A stretch of DNA of 64,000 nucleotides from Piscinibacter gummiphilus (GTDB taxonomy: Bacteria; Pseudomonadota; Gammaproteobacteria; Burkholderiales; Burkholderiaceae_C), in the NCBI RefSeq assembly GCF_002116905.1, contig NZ_CP015118.1, positions 4,836,001-4,900,000 of the forward strand, given 5' to 3'. Below, piece by piece: positions 7,946 through 16,328 of the stretch. The first letter of the stretch is position 1, and every line of letters starts with the position of its first letter. A program made the translations under genes and the position numbers. The notes beneath the pieces were generated by a model. The model was not told the DNA's origin, did not search any database, and saw nothing but the letters and a program-made list of their open reading frames with translations.

Positions 7946-7973
7946 TCAAGCCCCGCAGACTGGCGGCCGATAT
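7946..7973 (+). promoter_or_regulatory. Candidate sigma-28 (FliA) promoter for cheR-cheD-cheB
   Basis: GCCGATAT at 7966-7973 matches the sigma-28 -10 element GCCGATAA at seven of eight positions. TCAAG at 7946-7950 resembles the -35 TAAAG, with spacing one base longer than usual. It lies 68 bases before the cheR ATG. Confidence 0.5.
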
Positions 7974-8040
7974 ACCCCCCATGCACCACCCGGCTGGCCT
8001 GCCCGGCCGGATTCGTGCCCCAAGATTGACTGGAGACTTC

Positions 8041-8913
8041 ATGAGCGCCGCATCTCCTGCCGAACTGGCCGCCCTGCGCACCATCGCCCAGCCCGCCAGC
8101 GAGCAGGAATTCACCTTCGGCAAGGACGACTTCGAGCGCGTCCGCGAGCTGATCTACCAGCGTGCCGGCATCAGCCTGCACGCGGGCAAGCAGGCCATGG
8201 TCTACAGCCGCCTGTCGCGCCGCCTGCGCGAGACGGGCCAGACCTCGTTCAGCCGCTACCTCCAGTGGCTGCAGAGCGCCTCGGGCGCGGCGGCCGACGC
8301 CGAGTGGCAGGAGTTCATCAACTGCCTGACCACCAACCTCACGTCGTTCTTCCGCGAGGAACACCACTTCGTCTCGCTGCTGAGCGACCTGAAGGCCCGC
8401 GCGGGGCATCCCCAGCGCATCTGGTGCAACGCGGCGTCCACCGGCGAAGAGCCGTACACCATCGCGATGACCTGCGTCGAGGCGCTCGGTGCCACCGCGC
8501 CGGTGAAGATCGTCGCGAGCGACATCGACACCAAGGTGCTCGCCACCGCGAGCCGGGGCATCTACCCGGCGGATTCGCGCGGCCTGTCACCGGAACGCCT
8601 GCGCGCGCACTTCCTGCGCGGCAAGGGCGACAACGCCGGCTCGATCCGCGTGAAGCCCGAACTGGCGAAGCTCATCGAGTTCCGCACGCACAACCTGATG
8701 GACACGCGCTGGTCGCTCGGCGATCCGTTCGACATCGTGTTCTGCCGCAACGTGATGATCTATTTCGACGCTCCCACCCAGCGCAAGGTGCTGGAGCGCA
8801 TCCATGCGGTGATGAAGCCGAAGAGCCTGCTGTTCGTGGGCCACTCGGAGAACTTCACCGAATCCAAGGATCTGTTCCGCCTGCGTGGCAAGACGATCTA
8901 CGAGCGCGTCTGA
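8041..8913 (+). CDS. cheR: Chemotaxis protein methyltransferase CheR
   Basis: A 290-residue SAM-dependent methyltransferase that methylates glutamates of chemoreceptors in adaptation. The N-terminal all-alpha CheR domain (residues 20-90) is followed by the Rossmann methyltransferase domain. In that domain NAASTGEEPYT near 132 forms the SAM pocket, ASDIDTKVLATA follows, and FCRNVMIYFD near 236 is the family signature. The ATG at 8041 has GGAG six bases upstream. It is first in a cheR-cheD-cheB unit and divergent from the cyclase-flhG-globin operon, with a sigma-28-like promoter in between. No C-terminal receptor-tethering pentapeptide-binding extension was noticed. Confidence 0.95.
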   Translation: MSAASPAELAALRTIAQPASEQEFTFGKDDFERVRELIYQRAGISLHAGKQAMVYSRLSRRLRETGQTSFSRYLQWLQSASGAAADAEWQEFINCLTTNLTSFFREEHHFVSLLSDLKARAGHPQRIWCNAASTGEEPYTIAMTCVEALGATAPVKIVASDIDTKVLATASRGIYPADSRGLSPERLRAHFLRGKGDNAGSIRVKPELAKLIEFRTHNLMDTRWSLGDPFDIVFCRNVMIYFDAPTQRKVLERIHAVMKPKSLLFVGHSENFTESKDLFRLRGKTIYERV

Positions 8914-8947
8914 CCCGACACGCTCACCCCTGCCACACGGAGTCGCC

Positions 8948-9586
8948 ATGGCACTGACCACCTCCCCCGCACCGGTTTCCCGCCTCGACAAGCTCAAGGC
9001 CGCGCCGCGCAAGCCGGGTGAAGCCTCGTTCTTCTTCTACGACGCGCACTTCAAGAACGATGCCGTCAAGATCCTGCCCGGCGAGTACTTCGTGCACCAC
9101 GAGGACATGCTGATCATGACCACGCTCGGGTCGTGCATCGCCGCGTGCATCTACGACCGCAACGCGAAGGTCGGCGGCATGAACCACTTCATGCTGCCCG
9201 ACGGCGCCGGCGACTCGGGCCGCTACGGCTCGTACGCGATGGAACTGCTGATCAACGAGATGATGAAGCGCGGCGCCAGCCGCCTCACGATGGAGGCGAA
9301 GGTGTTCGGTGGCGGCCAGGTGGTCAGCGGCATGACGACCATGAACGTCGGCGAGCGCAACACCGCCTTCGTGATGGACTACCTGAAGACCGAACGCATC
9401 CCCGTGGTCTCGAAGGACGTGCTCGACGTGTACCCGCGCAAAGTGTGTTTCCTTCCGGGAAGCGGCAAGGCGATGGTCAAGCGGCTCGCGCCCACCAACA
9501 CCGACACGCTGGTGGCGCAGGACCGCGCCGCGGCGCAACGGGCCGTCCCGGCCGCCACGGGCGGTGGTTCGGTCGATCTGTTCTGA
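8948..9586 (+). CDS. cheD: Chemoreceptor glutamine deamidase CheD
   Basis: A 212-residue CheD that deamidates chemoreceptor glutamines to glutamates. The catalytic pair is visible in TTLGSCIAACIYD (Cys) and GGMNHFMLP (His). FGGGQV is also conserved, and FFYDAHFKNDAVKILPGEYFVH marks the N-terminal strand typical of proteobacterial forms. The C-terminal 35 residues are Ala- and Thr-rich and probably disordered. I chose the ATG at 8948. It lies 34 bases after cheR, and cheB follows after 31 bases, so the three genes form one adaptation operon. Confidence 0.95.
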   Translation: MALTTSPAPVSRLDKLKAAPRKPGEASFFFYDAHFKNDAVKILPGEYFVHHEDMLIMTTLGSCIAACIYDRNAKVGGMNHFMLPDGAGDSGRYGSYAMELLINEMMKRGASRLTMEAKVFGGGQVVSGMTTMNVGERNTAFVMDYLKTERIPVVSKDVLDVYPRKVCFLPGSGKAMVKRLAPTNTDTLVAQDRAAAQRAVPAATGGGSVDLF

Positions 9587-9617
9587 AGACAAGTCTCCGG
9601 GCAAGGAGCAAGACAAC

Positions 9618-10706
9618 ATGGCAAAGACACGTGTCATCGTGGTGGACGACTCGGCGCTCGTGCGCAGTCTCCTCACCGAAATCATCAACCGGCAGCCCGA
9701 CATGGTCTGCATCGGCGCCGCGGCCGACCCGCTCGTCGCGCGCGAGATGATCCGCGAACTCAACCCGGACGTCATCACGCTCGACGTGGAAATGCCCCGC
9801 ATGGACGGCATCGACTTCCTGAGCAAGCTGATGCGCCTGCGCCCGATGCCGGTCGTGATGGTCTCCACGCTGACCGAACGCGGCGCCGAGGTGACGATGA
9901 AGGCGCTCGAACTGGGCGCCGTGGACTTCGTCGCGAAACCGAAGATCGGCATCGCCGACGGCCTCCGCCTGCTGGCCGAGGACATCACGGACAAGGTGCG
10001 CATCGCATCGAAGGCCACCATCCGCAAGCACCATGCGCCCGCCCCCGCGGCGCCCGGCACCCCGGCCGCCGCGAAGCCCGCGGTGCCGGCCTCGGTGGGC
10101 CGCCTGTCCACCGAAAAGATCATCTTCATCGGCGCCTCCACCGGCGGCACGGAAGCCACGAAGGAAGTGCTGATCAACCTGCCGCCGGACTGCCCGGCCG
10201 TCGTGATCACGCAGCACATGCCGCCGGGTTTCACGAAGAGCTATGCCGCGCGCCTGGACGGCCTGTGCCGCATCAGCGTGAAGGAAGCGCAGGACGGCGA
10301 ACGCATCCTGCCCGGCCACGCGTACATCGCGCCGGGCGGCCTGCACCTCAGCGTGGAGCGCAGCGGCGCGAACTACATCGCCCGCGTGCAGGAAGGCGAA
10401 CCCGTCAACCGCCACCGGCCGTCGGTCGAGGTGCTGTTCAAGTCGGCGGCCCGCGTGGTCGGTCCCAACGCACTGGGCATCATGCTCACCGGCATGGGCG
10501 CCGACGGCGCGAAGGCCATGAAGGAACTGCGCGACGCGGGCAGCTACAACTACGTGCAGGACGAAGCGAGCTGCGTGGTGTTCGGGATGCCGCGCGAGGC
10601 CATCAATGCAGGCGCGGCGCACGAGGTGCTGCCGCTCACGCAGATCGCGCCGAAGCTGATCGAGCGGTTGCGGTCCACTGCGGGTATGTCGACCAACCGC
10701 GTCTGA
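9618..10706 (+). CDS. cheB: Chemotaxis response regulator protein-glutamate methylesterase CheB
   Basis: A 362-residue CheB. The N-terminal receiver (residues 1-120) has VVDDSALVR, the phospho-acceptor Asp in VITLDVEMPRMDG near 57 and a Lys in FVAKPKIG. An Ala/Pro linker leads to the methylesterase domain (about 160-355). Its catalytic residues appear in GASTGGTEA near 171 (Ser), ITQHMPPGF near 198 (His) and GMGADGAKAM near 293 (Asp). It demethylates chemoreceptors and reverses CheR action. The ATG at 9618 has an AAGGAG upstream. It is the last gene of the operon, with a REP-like repeat between it and hemW. Confidence 0.96.
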   Translation: MAKTRVIVVDDSALVRSLLTEIINRQPDMVCIGAAADPLVAREMIRELNPDVITLDVEMPRMDGIDFLSKLMRLRPMPVVMVSTLTERGAEVTMKALELGAVDFVAKPKIGIADGLRLLAEDITDKVRIASKATIRKHHAPAPAAPGTPAAAKPAVPASVGRLSTEKIIFIGASTGGTEATKEVLINLPPDCPAVVITQHMPPGFTKSYAARLDGLCRISVKEAQDGERILPGHAYIAPGGLHLSVERSGANYIARVQEGEPVNRHRPSVEVLFKSAARVVGPNALGIMLTGMGADGAKAMKELRDAGSYNYVQDEASCVVFGMPREAINAGAAHEVLPLTQIAPKLIERLRSTAGMSTNRV

Positions 10707-10720
10707 TCCCATCACACACC

Positions 10721-10799
10721 GTCATCCCGGCGAACGCCGGGATCCACCGTGGCCGCAGCGCACTGGCGACCGGTGGGCCCCGACATTCGTCGGGGTGAC
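10721..10799. repeat. REP-like inverted repeat between convergent cheB and hemW
   Basis: The left arm begins GTCATCCCGGCGAACGCCGG and continues to CCACCG. The right arm ends CGTCGGGGTGAC and pairs with it along about 29 bases with some mismatches. It is the same family as the copies at 5774 and 33700, and it probably ends transcription from both sides. Confidence 0.75.
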
Positions 10800-10810
10800 A
10801 CGTTTTCTTG

Positions 10811-12043
10811 CTACAGAAAGAGTTCCTGCAGGTCGTTGAGGAAATCGAACCCGCGCGCCGTGGGTTCGACCCGCGCCATGTCGCGCGTGATCCACCCCTT
10901 CGCCTCGGCCTCGTCGAGCGCCTTGCGGATGCTCGTGACGGGCAGCCCCGTGCGCTCGGTGAACCGCATCAGCTCGAACCCCTCCCGCAACCGCAGCCCG
11001 TTCAGCATGAACTCGAACGGCAGGTCCTTCCGGCCCACCTCCTCGTCCTTCGCGACCGCGCGCCCGGCCATCGCCTGCGCCATGTACTTCGCCGGGTCGC
11101 GGTAGCGCACCTGGCGCACCACGCGGTGCGGGAACGACAGCTTCGAATGGGCGCCCGCGCCGATGCCGAGGTAGTCGCCGAACTGCCAGTAGTTGAGGTT
11201 GTGCTGGCAGCGGTGGCCCGGCTTCGCGAATGCGGAGACCTCGTAGCGCTCCAGCCCCGCCGCGCCCGTGCGCGCGGTGATCACGTCGAGCATCTCGAAG
11301 GCCGTGTCGTCGTCGGGCACCTTCGGCGGGTACTTCGCGAAGTAGGTGTTGGGCTCGATGGTGAGGTGGTAGACGGACAGGTGCGGCGGCGCGTGCGCGA
11401 GCGCCTGGTCCAGGTCGGCCTCGAACTGCGCCACCGACTGGCCCGGCAGCGCGTACATCAGGTCGAGGTTGAACGTCTCGAAATGCTCGCGCGCCTCGGC
11501 GACGGCGGCATGCGCCTGCGCGGCGTCGTGCACGCGGCCCAGCGCCTTCAGCATCGTGTCGTCGAAGCTCTGCACGCCGATCGACAGGCGCGTGACACCG
11601 GCGGCCCGGAAGGCCTTGAAGCGGTCGCGCTCGAACGTGCCCGGGTTGGCCTCGAGCGTGACCTCGCAGCCGGGCTCGAACGGCAGGCGGGCGCGCAGGT
11701 CGGTGACCAGCTGGTCGATGGCGGCCGGGGAGAACAGGCTGGGGGTGCCGCCGCCGATGAACACGCTGTGGATGCGCCGGCCCCACACGAGCGGCAGCGC
11801 CGCCTCCAGGTCGGCGCGCAGGGCGGCCAGGTACTCGTCCTCGGGCACGCCGCCGCGCTGCTCGTGCGAGTTGAAGTCGCAGTACGGGCACTTCTTCAGG
11901 CACCACGGCAGGTGCACGTACAGCGCGAGCGGCGGCAGCGCCCCGAGGGTCATGATGCCCGGGCGCATGTACCGCGACACCATGTCCTCCGGTGCCACGC
12001 CGGCTTCGTCAGGCGAAGCCGGAACGATCGGGATCTCAGCCAA
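10811..12043 (-). CDS. hemW: Radical SAM heme chaperone HemW
   Basis: About 410 residues. The radical SAM cluster motif is PWCLKKCPYCDFNSHE (C-x3-C-x2-C) near residue 47, preceded by LPPLALYVHL as in HemW. GGGTPSLF and IGVQSFDD are further SAM-family segments, and the C-terminal HemN-like domain follows. HemW transfers heme to target proteins. It lacks the extra N-terminal residues of coproporphyrinogen dehydrogenase HemN. The best start is a TTG at 12043, preceded by an AGAGG ribosome site and overlapping the rdgB stop. An ATG at 11983 is the alternative. It is convergent with cheB and read in line with rdgB and rph. Confidence 0.9.
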   Translation of the reverse strand: MAEIPIVPASPDEAGVAPEDMVSRYMRPGIMTLGALPPLALYVHLPWCLKKCPYCDFNSHEQRGGVPEDEYLAALRADLEAALPLVWGRRIHSVFIGGGTPSLFSPAAIDQLVTDLRARLPFEPGCEVTLEANPGTFERDRFKAFRAAGVTRLSIGVQSFDDTMLKALGRVHDAAQAHAAVAEAREHFETFNLDLMYALPGQSVAQFEADLDQALAHAPPHLSVYHLTIEPNTYFAKYPPKVPDDDTAFEMLDVITARTGAAGLERYEVSAFAKPGHRCQHNLNYWQFGDYLGIGAGAHSKLSFPHRVVRQVRYRDPAKYMAQAMAGRAVAKDEEVGRKDLPFEFMLNGLRLREGFELMRFTERTGLPVTSIRKALDEAEAKGWITRDMARVEPTARGFDFLNDLQELFL

Positions 12044-12641
12044 GGCGCCACACCTCTTGCATCAGCCCGAGCATCTGCCGCGAGGCGATGGCACGGTGGC
12101 TGACGCGGTTCTTCTCGGCCGCCGGCAGCTCGGCGACGCTCGCCGACAGCGACGGGATCCACAGCAGCGGGTCATAGCCGAAGCCGCCCTCGCCCTTCGG
12201 GGCCTGCAGCACCTCGCCGTCCCAGCGGCCGAAGGCGATCAGCGGCTCGGGGTCTTCGGCCGAGCGCACGGCCACCAGCGCGCACACGAAGCGCCCGCGG
12301 CGGTCGGGGTGCGGCAGCAGCTTCTCGAGCAGCACGCGGTTGTTGTCCTCGTCCGACTTCGGCTGGCCGAACAATGTGGCGTAGCGGGCCGACAGCACGC
12401 CCGGCGCGCCACCGAGCGCGTCGACGCACAGGCCCGAGTCGTCGGCGATGGCGGCGCCACCGGCCGCGCGCGCCGCGTGGCGCGCCTTCTCGAGCGCGTT
12501 CTCGACGAACGTGCCGTGCGGTTCCTCGGCCTCGCCGATGCCGAGCGAGCCCTGTGTCACCAGGTCGAGGCCCAGCGGCGCGAAGAGCGCCTGCAGCTCG
12601 ACGAGCTTCTTCGCGTTGTTGGAGGCGAGGACGAGGCGCAT
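12036..12641 (-). CDS. rdgB: RdgB/HAM1 non-canonical purine NTP pyrophosphatase
   Basis: A 201-residue ITPase-type pyrophosphatase that removes dITP, ITP and XTP from the nucleotide pool. It starts LVLASNNAKKLVELQALF, which holds the substrate-binding SNN-K motif. It has GTFVENALEKARHAA, the catalytic ADDSGLCVDALGG near residue 68, EGGFGYDPL and a C-terminal SHRAIA. The length is normal for the family. It starts six bases after the rph stop region (12647) and overlaps hemW at its end, which implies co-transcription of rph, rdgB and hemW. Confidence 0.95.
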   Translation of the reverse strand: MRLVLASNNAKKLVELQALFAPLGLDLVTQGSLGIGEAEEPHGTFVENALEKARHAARAAGGAAIADDSGLCVDALGGAPGVLSARYATLFGQPKSDEDNNRVLLEKLLPHPDRRGRFVCALVAVRSAEDPEPLIAFGRWDGEVLQAPKGEGGFGYDPLLWIPSLSASVAELPAAEKNRVSHRAIASRQMLGLMQEVWRLG

Positions 12642-12646
12642 GGCGG

Positions 12647-13375
12647 TCAGTCCTGCGCCAGGGCCGCGGCCTGCGCGACGATCAGTTCGCGGATGCCCTT
12701 GTCGGCCAGGCCCAGCATGGTGGCCATCTCGGCGCTCGAGAACGGTTTGCCTTCGGCGGTGCCCTGCACCTCCACGAAGCCGCCGTCGGCCGTCATCACG
12801 ACGTTCATGTCGGTGTCGCAGGCCGAGTCTTCCACGTACTCGAGATCGAGCACCGGTGTGCCCTCGACGATGCCCACCGAGATCGCGGCCACGGCCTGGA
12901 GGATGGGCGAGGCCGAGATCTTGCCAGCCTTCTGGATGGACCGCACGGCGTCGACGGCCGCCACGTAGGCGCCGGTGATGGCCGCGGTGCGGGTGCCGCC
13001 GTCGGCCTGCAGCACGTCGCAGTCGAGGTGGATGGTGCGTTCGCCGAGCGCCTTCAGGTCGAACACGGCGCGCAGCGAGCGGCCGATCAGGCGCTGGATC
13101 TCCTGCGTGCGGCCGCTCTGCTTGCCGCGTGCGGCCTCGCGGTCGCTGCGGGTGTGGGTGGCACGCGGCAGCATGCCGTACTCGGCCGTGACCCAGCCCT
13201 CGCCCGAACCCTTCTTGTGGCCGGGCACCTTCTCCTCGACGGACGCGGTGCACAGCACCTTCGTGTCGCCGAACGCGATCAGCACCGAACCCTCGGCGTG
13301 TTTGGTGTAGTGGCGCGTGATGGTGACGGGGCGCAGGCTGTCGGCGGCGCGACCGAGGGGGCGGATGAAGGTCAT
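12647..13375 (-). CDS. rph: Ribonuclease PH
   Basis: A 242-residue phosphorolytic 3'-5' exoribonuclease that trims tRNA 3' ends. Segments matching the family are RPLGRAADSLRPVTI at the N-terminus, EGSVLIAFGDTKVLCTASVEE, RATHTRSDREAARGKQSGRTQEIQRLIGRSLR cut into its usual parts (the RxxR phosphate-binding region near residue 85), and LDCDVLQADGGTRTAAITG near 118. The length equals that of typical RNase PH with no truncation of the C-terminal helix. It leads the rph-rdgB-hemW unit, and a strong terminator hairpin lies just upstream at 13401-13424. Confidence 0.96.
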   Translation of the reverse strand: MTFIRPLGRAADSLRPVTITRHYTKHAEGSVLIAFGDTKVLCTASVEEKVPGHKKGSGEGWVTAEYGMLPRATHTRSDREAARGKQSGRTQEIQRLIGRSLRAVFDLKALGERTIHLDCDVLQADGGTRTAAITGAYVAAVDAVRSIQKAGKISASPILQAVAAISVGIVEGTPVLDLEYVEDSACDTDMNVVMTADGGFVEVQGTAEGKPFSSAEMATMLGLADKGIRELIVAQAAALAQD

Positions 13376-13400
13376 GGAGGGGTCCTGTCGAAAGGCAAAA

Positions 13401-13424
13401 CGCCCCGCGGGCGACCGCGGGGCG
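13401..13424 (-). terminator. Rho-independent terminator after the PP2C phosphatase gene
   Basis: A perfect 10-base-pair stem (CGCCCCGCGG and its complement) with a 4-base loop. On the minus strand it is followed by TTTT. It lies 38 bases after the phosphatase stop and separates the kinase-phosphatase pair from rph. Confidence 0.85.
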
Positions 13425-13461
13425 TGGGGGGATTATCGCAGCGGAGCGGTGACCCGGGGGT

Positions 13462-14376
13462 TCAGGGCTTCTTCTGGGACGACCGCTTGATGGCTTCGTT
13501 GATCTCGCGGATGGAGCGCTCGATCTCGGCGTCGTCGAGTTCGTCGGCCGGCGCCTCGCCCAGCACGCTGGCCTGGATGGTGGACGCGAAGACTTCCTCG
13601 CCGAGCGACTGCGTGGACACGCCGCCGCTGCTGTCGTTGTCTTCCGCCGACTCCCATTCCATCGCGAGCACCGTGACGTTGTCGCTCTTGGCCCCGCCAT
13701 TGCGCAGCGCCTGCTCGACGAGTTCGGGCACCGCGTCGGCGATGCCGTTGCGCGAGAGCTGTTCGGTGATGACGGTGTCGCTCACCGTGCCCCACAGGCC
13801 GTCGGAGCACAGCAGCAGGCGGTCACCGCTCTGCAGCAGCAGCGGGCCCACGGTGTCGACCACGGGCTTGCCCGGGCTGCCGAGGCACGTGAACAGCACG
13901 TTGCGGTTGAAGCGTTCGGGCATGGGCACCACGTGGCTCATGGTCTCCTGGAGTTCGGAGTACGAGTGGTCACGGGTGCGGGCGATGAGCTTGTCGCCTC
14001 GAACGAGGTACAGGCGCGAGTCGCCGCAGTGGGCCCAGTAGGCCGAGTTGCCCTGCAACACACACGCCACGACGGTGGTGCGGGGCGTGTCGATGAGGGC
14101 CTTCTGCGTGGCGTAGCGCAACAGCTGGTGGTGGCCGGCGATGATGGCCTCGTGCAGGAACCGCATGGGTTCCTTCAGCGTGGGCTTGGCATCGCGCTGG
14201 AACATGGCAGCGAGGGTCTGCAGCGCGAGCTGCGAGGCGACCTCCCCCTCGGGGTGGCCACCCATGCCGTCGGCGAGGGCGAAAAGGCCCGAATCGCGCG
14301 TGTAGCAATAGCCCATGCGGTCTTCGTTCTTCTCGCGGCCGCCCCTGCGACTGACCTGATACACGGAAAATCGCAT
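13462..14376 (-). CDS. PP2C-family protein serine/threonine phosphatase
   Basis: A 304-residue PPM-type phosphatase. Metal-binding and catalytic segments are present: REKNEDRMGY near residue 14, ALADGMGGHPEG near 33, WAHCGDSRLYLVR near 113, CSDGLWGTV near 190 and SDNVTVLAMEW near 232. The acidic C-terminal 60 residues are not part of the catalytic domain and may interact with the partner. It starts three bases after the upstream kinase stop, so the two are almost certainly translated together and form a reversible Ser/Thr phosphorylation switch. The ATG at 14376 is the only good start. Confidence 0.93.
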   Translation of the reverse strand: MRFSVYQVSRRGGREKNEDRMGYCYTRDSGLFALADGMGGHPEGEVASQLALQTLAAMFQRDAKPTLKEPMRFLHEAIIAGHHQLLRYATQKALIDTPRTTVVACVLQGNSAYWAHCGDSRLYLVRGDKLIARTRDHSYSELQETMSHVVPMPERFNRNVLFTCLGSPGKPVVDTVGPLLLQSGDRLLLCSDGLWGTVSDTVITEQLSRNGIADAVPELVEQALRNGGAKSDNVTVLAMEWESAEDNDSSGGVSTQSLGEEVFASTIQASVLGEAPADELDDAEIERSIREINEAIKRSSQKKP

Positions 14377-14379
14377 CGT

Positions 14380-15342
14380 TCAACTCTTGGCGGTCAGGTT
14401 TTCGAGCTGCAGCTTCAGGCGTTCGCTGAAGCTGAGCTTGGTATAGCGCCGTTCGGTCTCGCGCGCCAGTTCTTTTTGCAGAGAGAACACGCTCTGCGGA
14501 CGGGACAGCGGATCGAGCGACATGCACCACTCGGTGACTTCGATCAGGTTGTCGGAGTACACGTTGCGCAGCCGGGACAGGCTCAGCGCGAGCCGGTCCT
14601 TCTCGATGCGCTGGGGTGAATCGTTGGGCGGGTAGCCCTGCATGCACGCGTAGATGCACGCGCCGATGGCGTAGATGTCGGTCCACGGGCCCAGCGTGCC
14701 GTCGCGGCGGTACATCTCGGGGGCCGCGAAGCCCGGCGTGTACATCGGGCGGATGAAGTTGCCTTCCTTGCTCAGCACCTCGCGCGCCGCGCCGAAGTCG
14801 AGCAGCACCGCCTTGTTCTCGTTCGTGATGAAGATGTTGGCCGGCTTGATGTCCAGGTGGAGCATCTTGTGCTGGTGCACGATGCGCAGGCCGCGGAGGA
14901 TCTCGTCGAACAGGGAGCGGATGGTGGACTCGCGGAAGACCTTGTCCCGCTTGAGGTCGCGCGCCGTCACGATGAAGTCCTGCAGGGTGTCACCCTGCAG
15001 GTAGTTCATCACCATGTAGACGGTCTCGTTCTCGCGGAAGAAGTTCAGCACGCTCACCACGCTCGGGTGGCTGATCTGCGCGAGCGAACGCCCTTCCTCG
15101 AAGAAGCTTTTCAGCCCGAGGCGGTACAGTGGCTGCTTCTCGGGCTTGACCCGGGGAGTGAGTTCGCCCGGGGCCCGTTCGGCCAGCGACGACGGCAGGT
15201 ATTCCTTGACCGCCACGAGGTGGCGTTCGGCGTCTTCGGCGAGATACACCACGCCAAAGCCCCCGGCCGCCAACTTCTTGATGATCTGGTAACCGCCGAC
15301 CACAGTGCCGGAAGGCAGTGGCGCAGGCTTCGGCTTTGACAT
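14380..15342 (-). CDS. Hanks-type serine/threonine protein kinase, soluble
   Basis: A 320-residue kinase. It has the glycine-rich loop LAAGGFGVVYLAED near residue 20, the ATP lysine in VAVKEYLP near 45, and the catalytic loop HLDIKPANIF near 148. That loop has Leu where Arg is usual, so it is a non-RD kinase. The metal-binding LDFGAA lies near 167 and the APE motif appears as FAAPEMY. No membrane segment or PASTA domain is present, so it acts in the cytoplasm. I chose the ATG at 15342 over an in-frame TTG five codons upstream. It is divergent from yicC with under 30 bases between starts, so the two promoters must overlap. Confidence 0.92.
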   Translation of the reverse strand: MSKPKPAPLPSGTVVGGYQIIKKLAAGGFGVVYLAEDAERHLVAVKEYLPSSLAERAPGELTPRVKPEKQPLYRLGLKSFFEEGRSLAQISHPSVVSVLNFFRENETVYMVMNYLQGDTLQDFIVTARDLKRDKVFRESTIRSLFDEILRGLRIVHQHKMLHLDIKPANIFITNENKAVLLDFGAAREVLSKEGNFIRPMYTPGFAAPEMYRRDGTLGPWTDIYAIGACIYACMQGYPPNDSPQRIEKDRLALSLSRLRNVYSDNLIEVTEWCMSLDPLSRPQSVFSLQKELARETERRYTKLSFSERLKLQLENLTAKS

Positions 15343-15370
15343 AATCGGATTTTGCAATGCGATAAATTGA

Positions 15371-16315
15371 ATGCCAGTCTACAGCATGACCGGGTATGCC
15401 AGCGCCACCTCCGGGGCGCAAACTGCGGCAGATACCACAGCAGGCGGTGAAGGGACTCCGGCGCGCAACGGCGCGGCGTCCAACGCCAGCGTGCTGGTGG
15501 AGCTGCGTTCTGTCAACGGCCGGTTCCTCGACCTGGGCTTCCGGCTGCCGGACGAATTCCGGGCCCTCGAACCCGCGCTGCGCGACCTCATCTCCGGCAC
15601 GTTCCGCCGCGGCAAGATCGAACTGCGCCTGAACACGCACCACGTGAGCGAGGTGAACTGGCCCCAGCCCCAGCCCGACCAGCTCAACCGCCTGAGCCGG
15701 CTCGAGAGCACGGTGCAGGGCTGGCTGCCGAAGGCGCAGCCGCTGTCGGTGCACGAGGTGCTGCAATGGTGCAAGGGCAGCGCGCCCAGCGAGAAGCTCG
15801 ACGACGTCGCCCTCGACGCCGCCAAACGGGCCGTGGCCGGCCTGCTGGAAGCCCGGGAGCGTGAAGGCGCCAAGCTCGTCGCCGTGCTGATGGACCGCGT
15901 CAAGCGCCTGCGCGAACTCGCGAACGAGGCCGAACCTCTCGTGCCAGCCGCCGTCGAACGCCAGCGCCAGAAGTTCATCGAACGCTGGAACGAGGCCCTG
16001 GTGGCCACCAACGCGTCGCAGTCGATCTCGCAGGAACAGCTGCAGGAGCGCGCCGTCAACGAGGCCGCCGCCTTCTCGATCCGCATCGACGTGGCCGAGG
16101 AACTGGCCCGCCTGCGCGCCCACCTCGAGGAAATCGCCCGCCTGCTCACGAAGGGCGGCGAGGTCGGCAAGCGCCTCGACTTCCTGATCCAGGAGCTGCT
16201 GCGCGAGGCCAACACGCTCGGATCGAAGGCGTCGTCCCTTGAGTTGACGAACATTTCGGTCGAAATGAAGGTCGCGATCGAGCAGCTGCGCGAGCAGGTG
16301 CAGAACCTGGAGTAA
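15371..16315 (+). CDS. yicC: YicC-family endoribonuclease
   Basis: A 314-residue member of the YicC/YloC family, reported as a metal-dependent endoribonuclease acting on structured RNA. It has the N-terminal SMTGYAS, VELRSVNGRFLDLGFRLP near residue 45, FRRGKIELRLN near 78 and the conserved C-terminal KRLDFLIQELLREANTLGSK. An insertion of about 25 Ala/Thr/Gly-rich residues between SMTGYAS and the next conserved strand is longer than in E. coli YicC. It precedes gmk by 13 bases, the same order as in many proteobacteria, and is probably co-transcribed with gmk and rpoZ. Confidence 0.93.
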   Translation: MPVYSMTGYASATSGAQTAADTTAGGEGTPARNGAASNASVLVELRSVNGRFLDLGFRLPDEFRALEPALRDLISGTFRRGKIELRLNTHHVSEVNWPQPQPDQLNRLSRLESTVQGWLPKAQPLSVHEVLQWCKGSAPSEKLDDVALDAAKRAVAGLLEAREREGAKLVAVLMDRVKRLRELANEAEPLVPAAVERQRQKFIERWNEALVATNASQSISQEQLQERAVNEAAAFSIRIDVAEELARLRAHLEEIARLLTKGGEVGKRLDFLIQELLREANTLGSKASSLELTNISVEMKVAIEQLREQVQNLE

Positions 16316-16328
16316 CGGAACCAATTCG

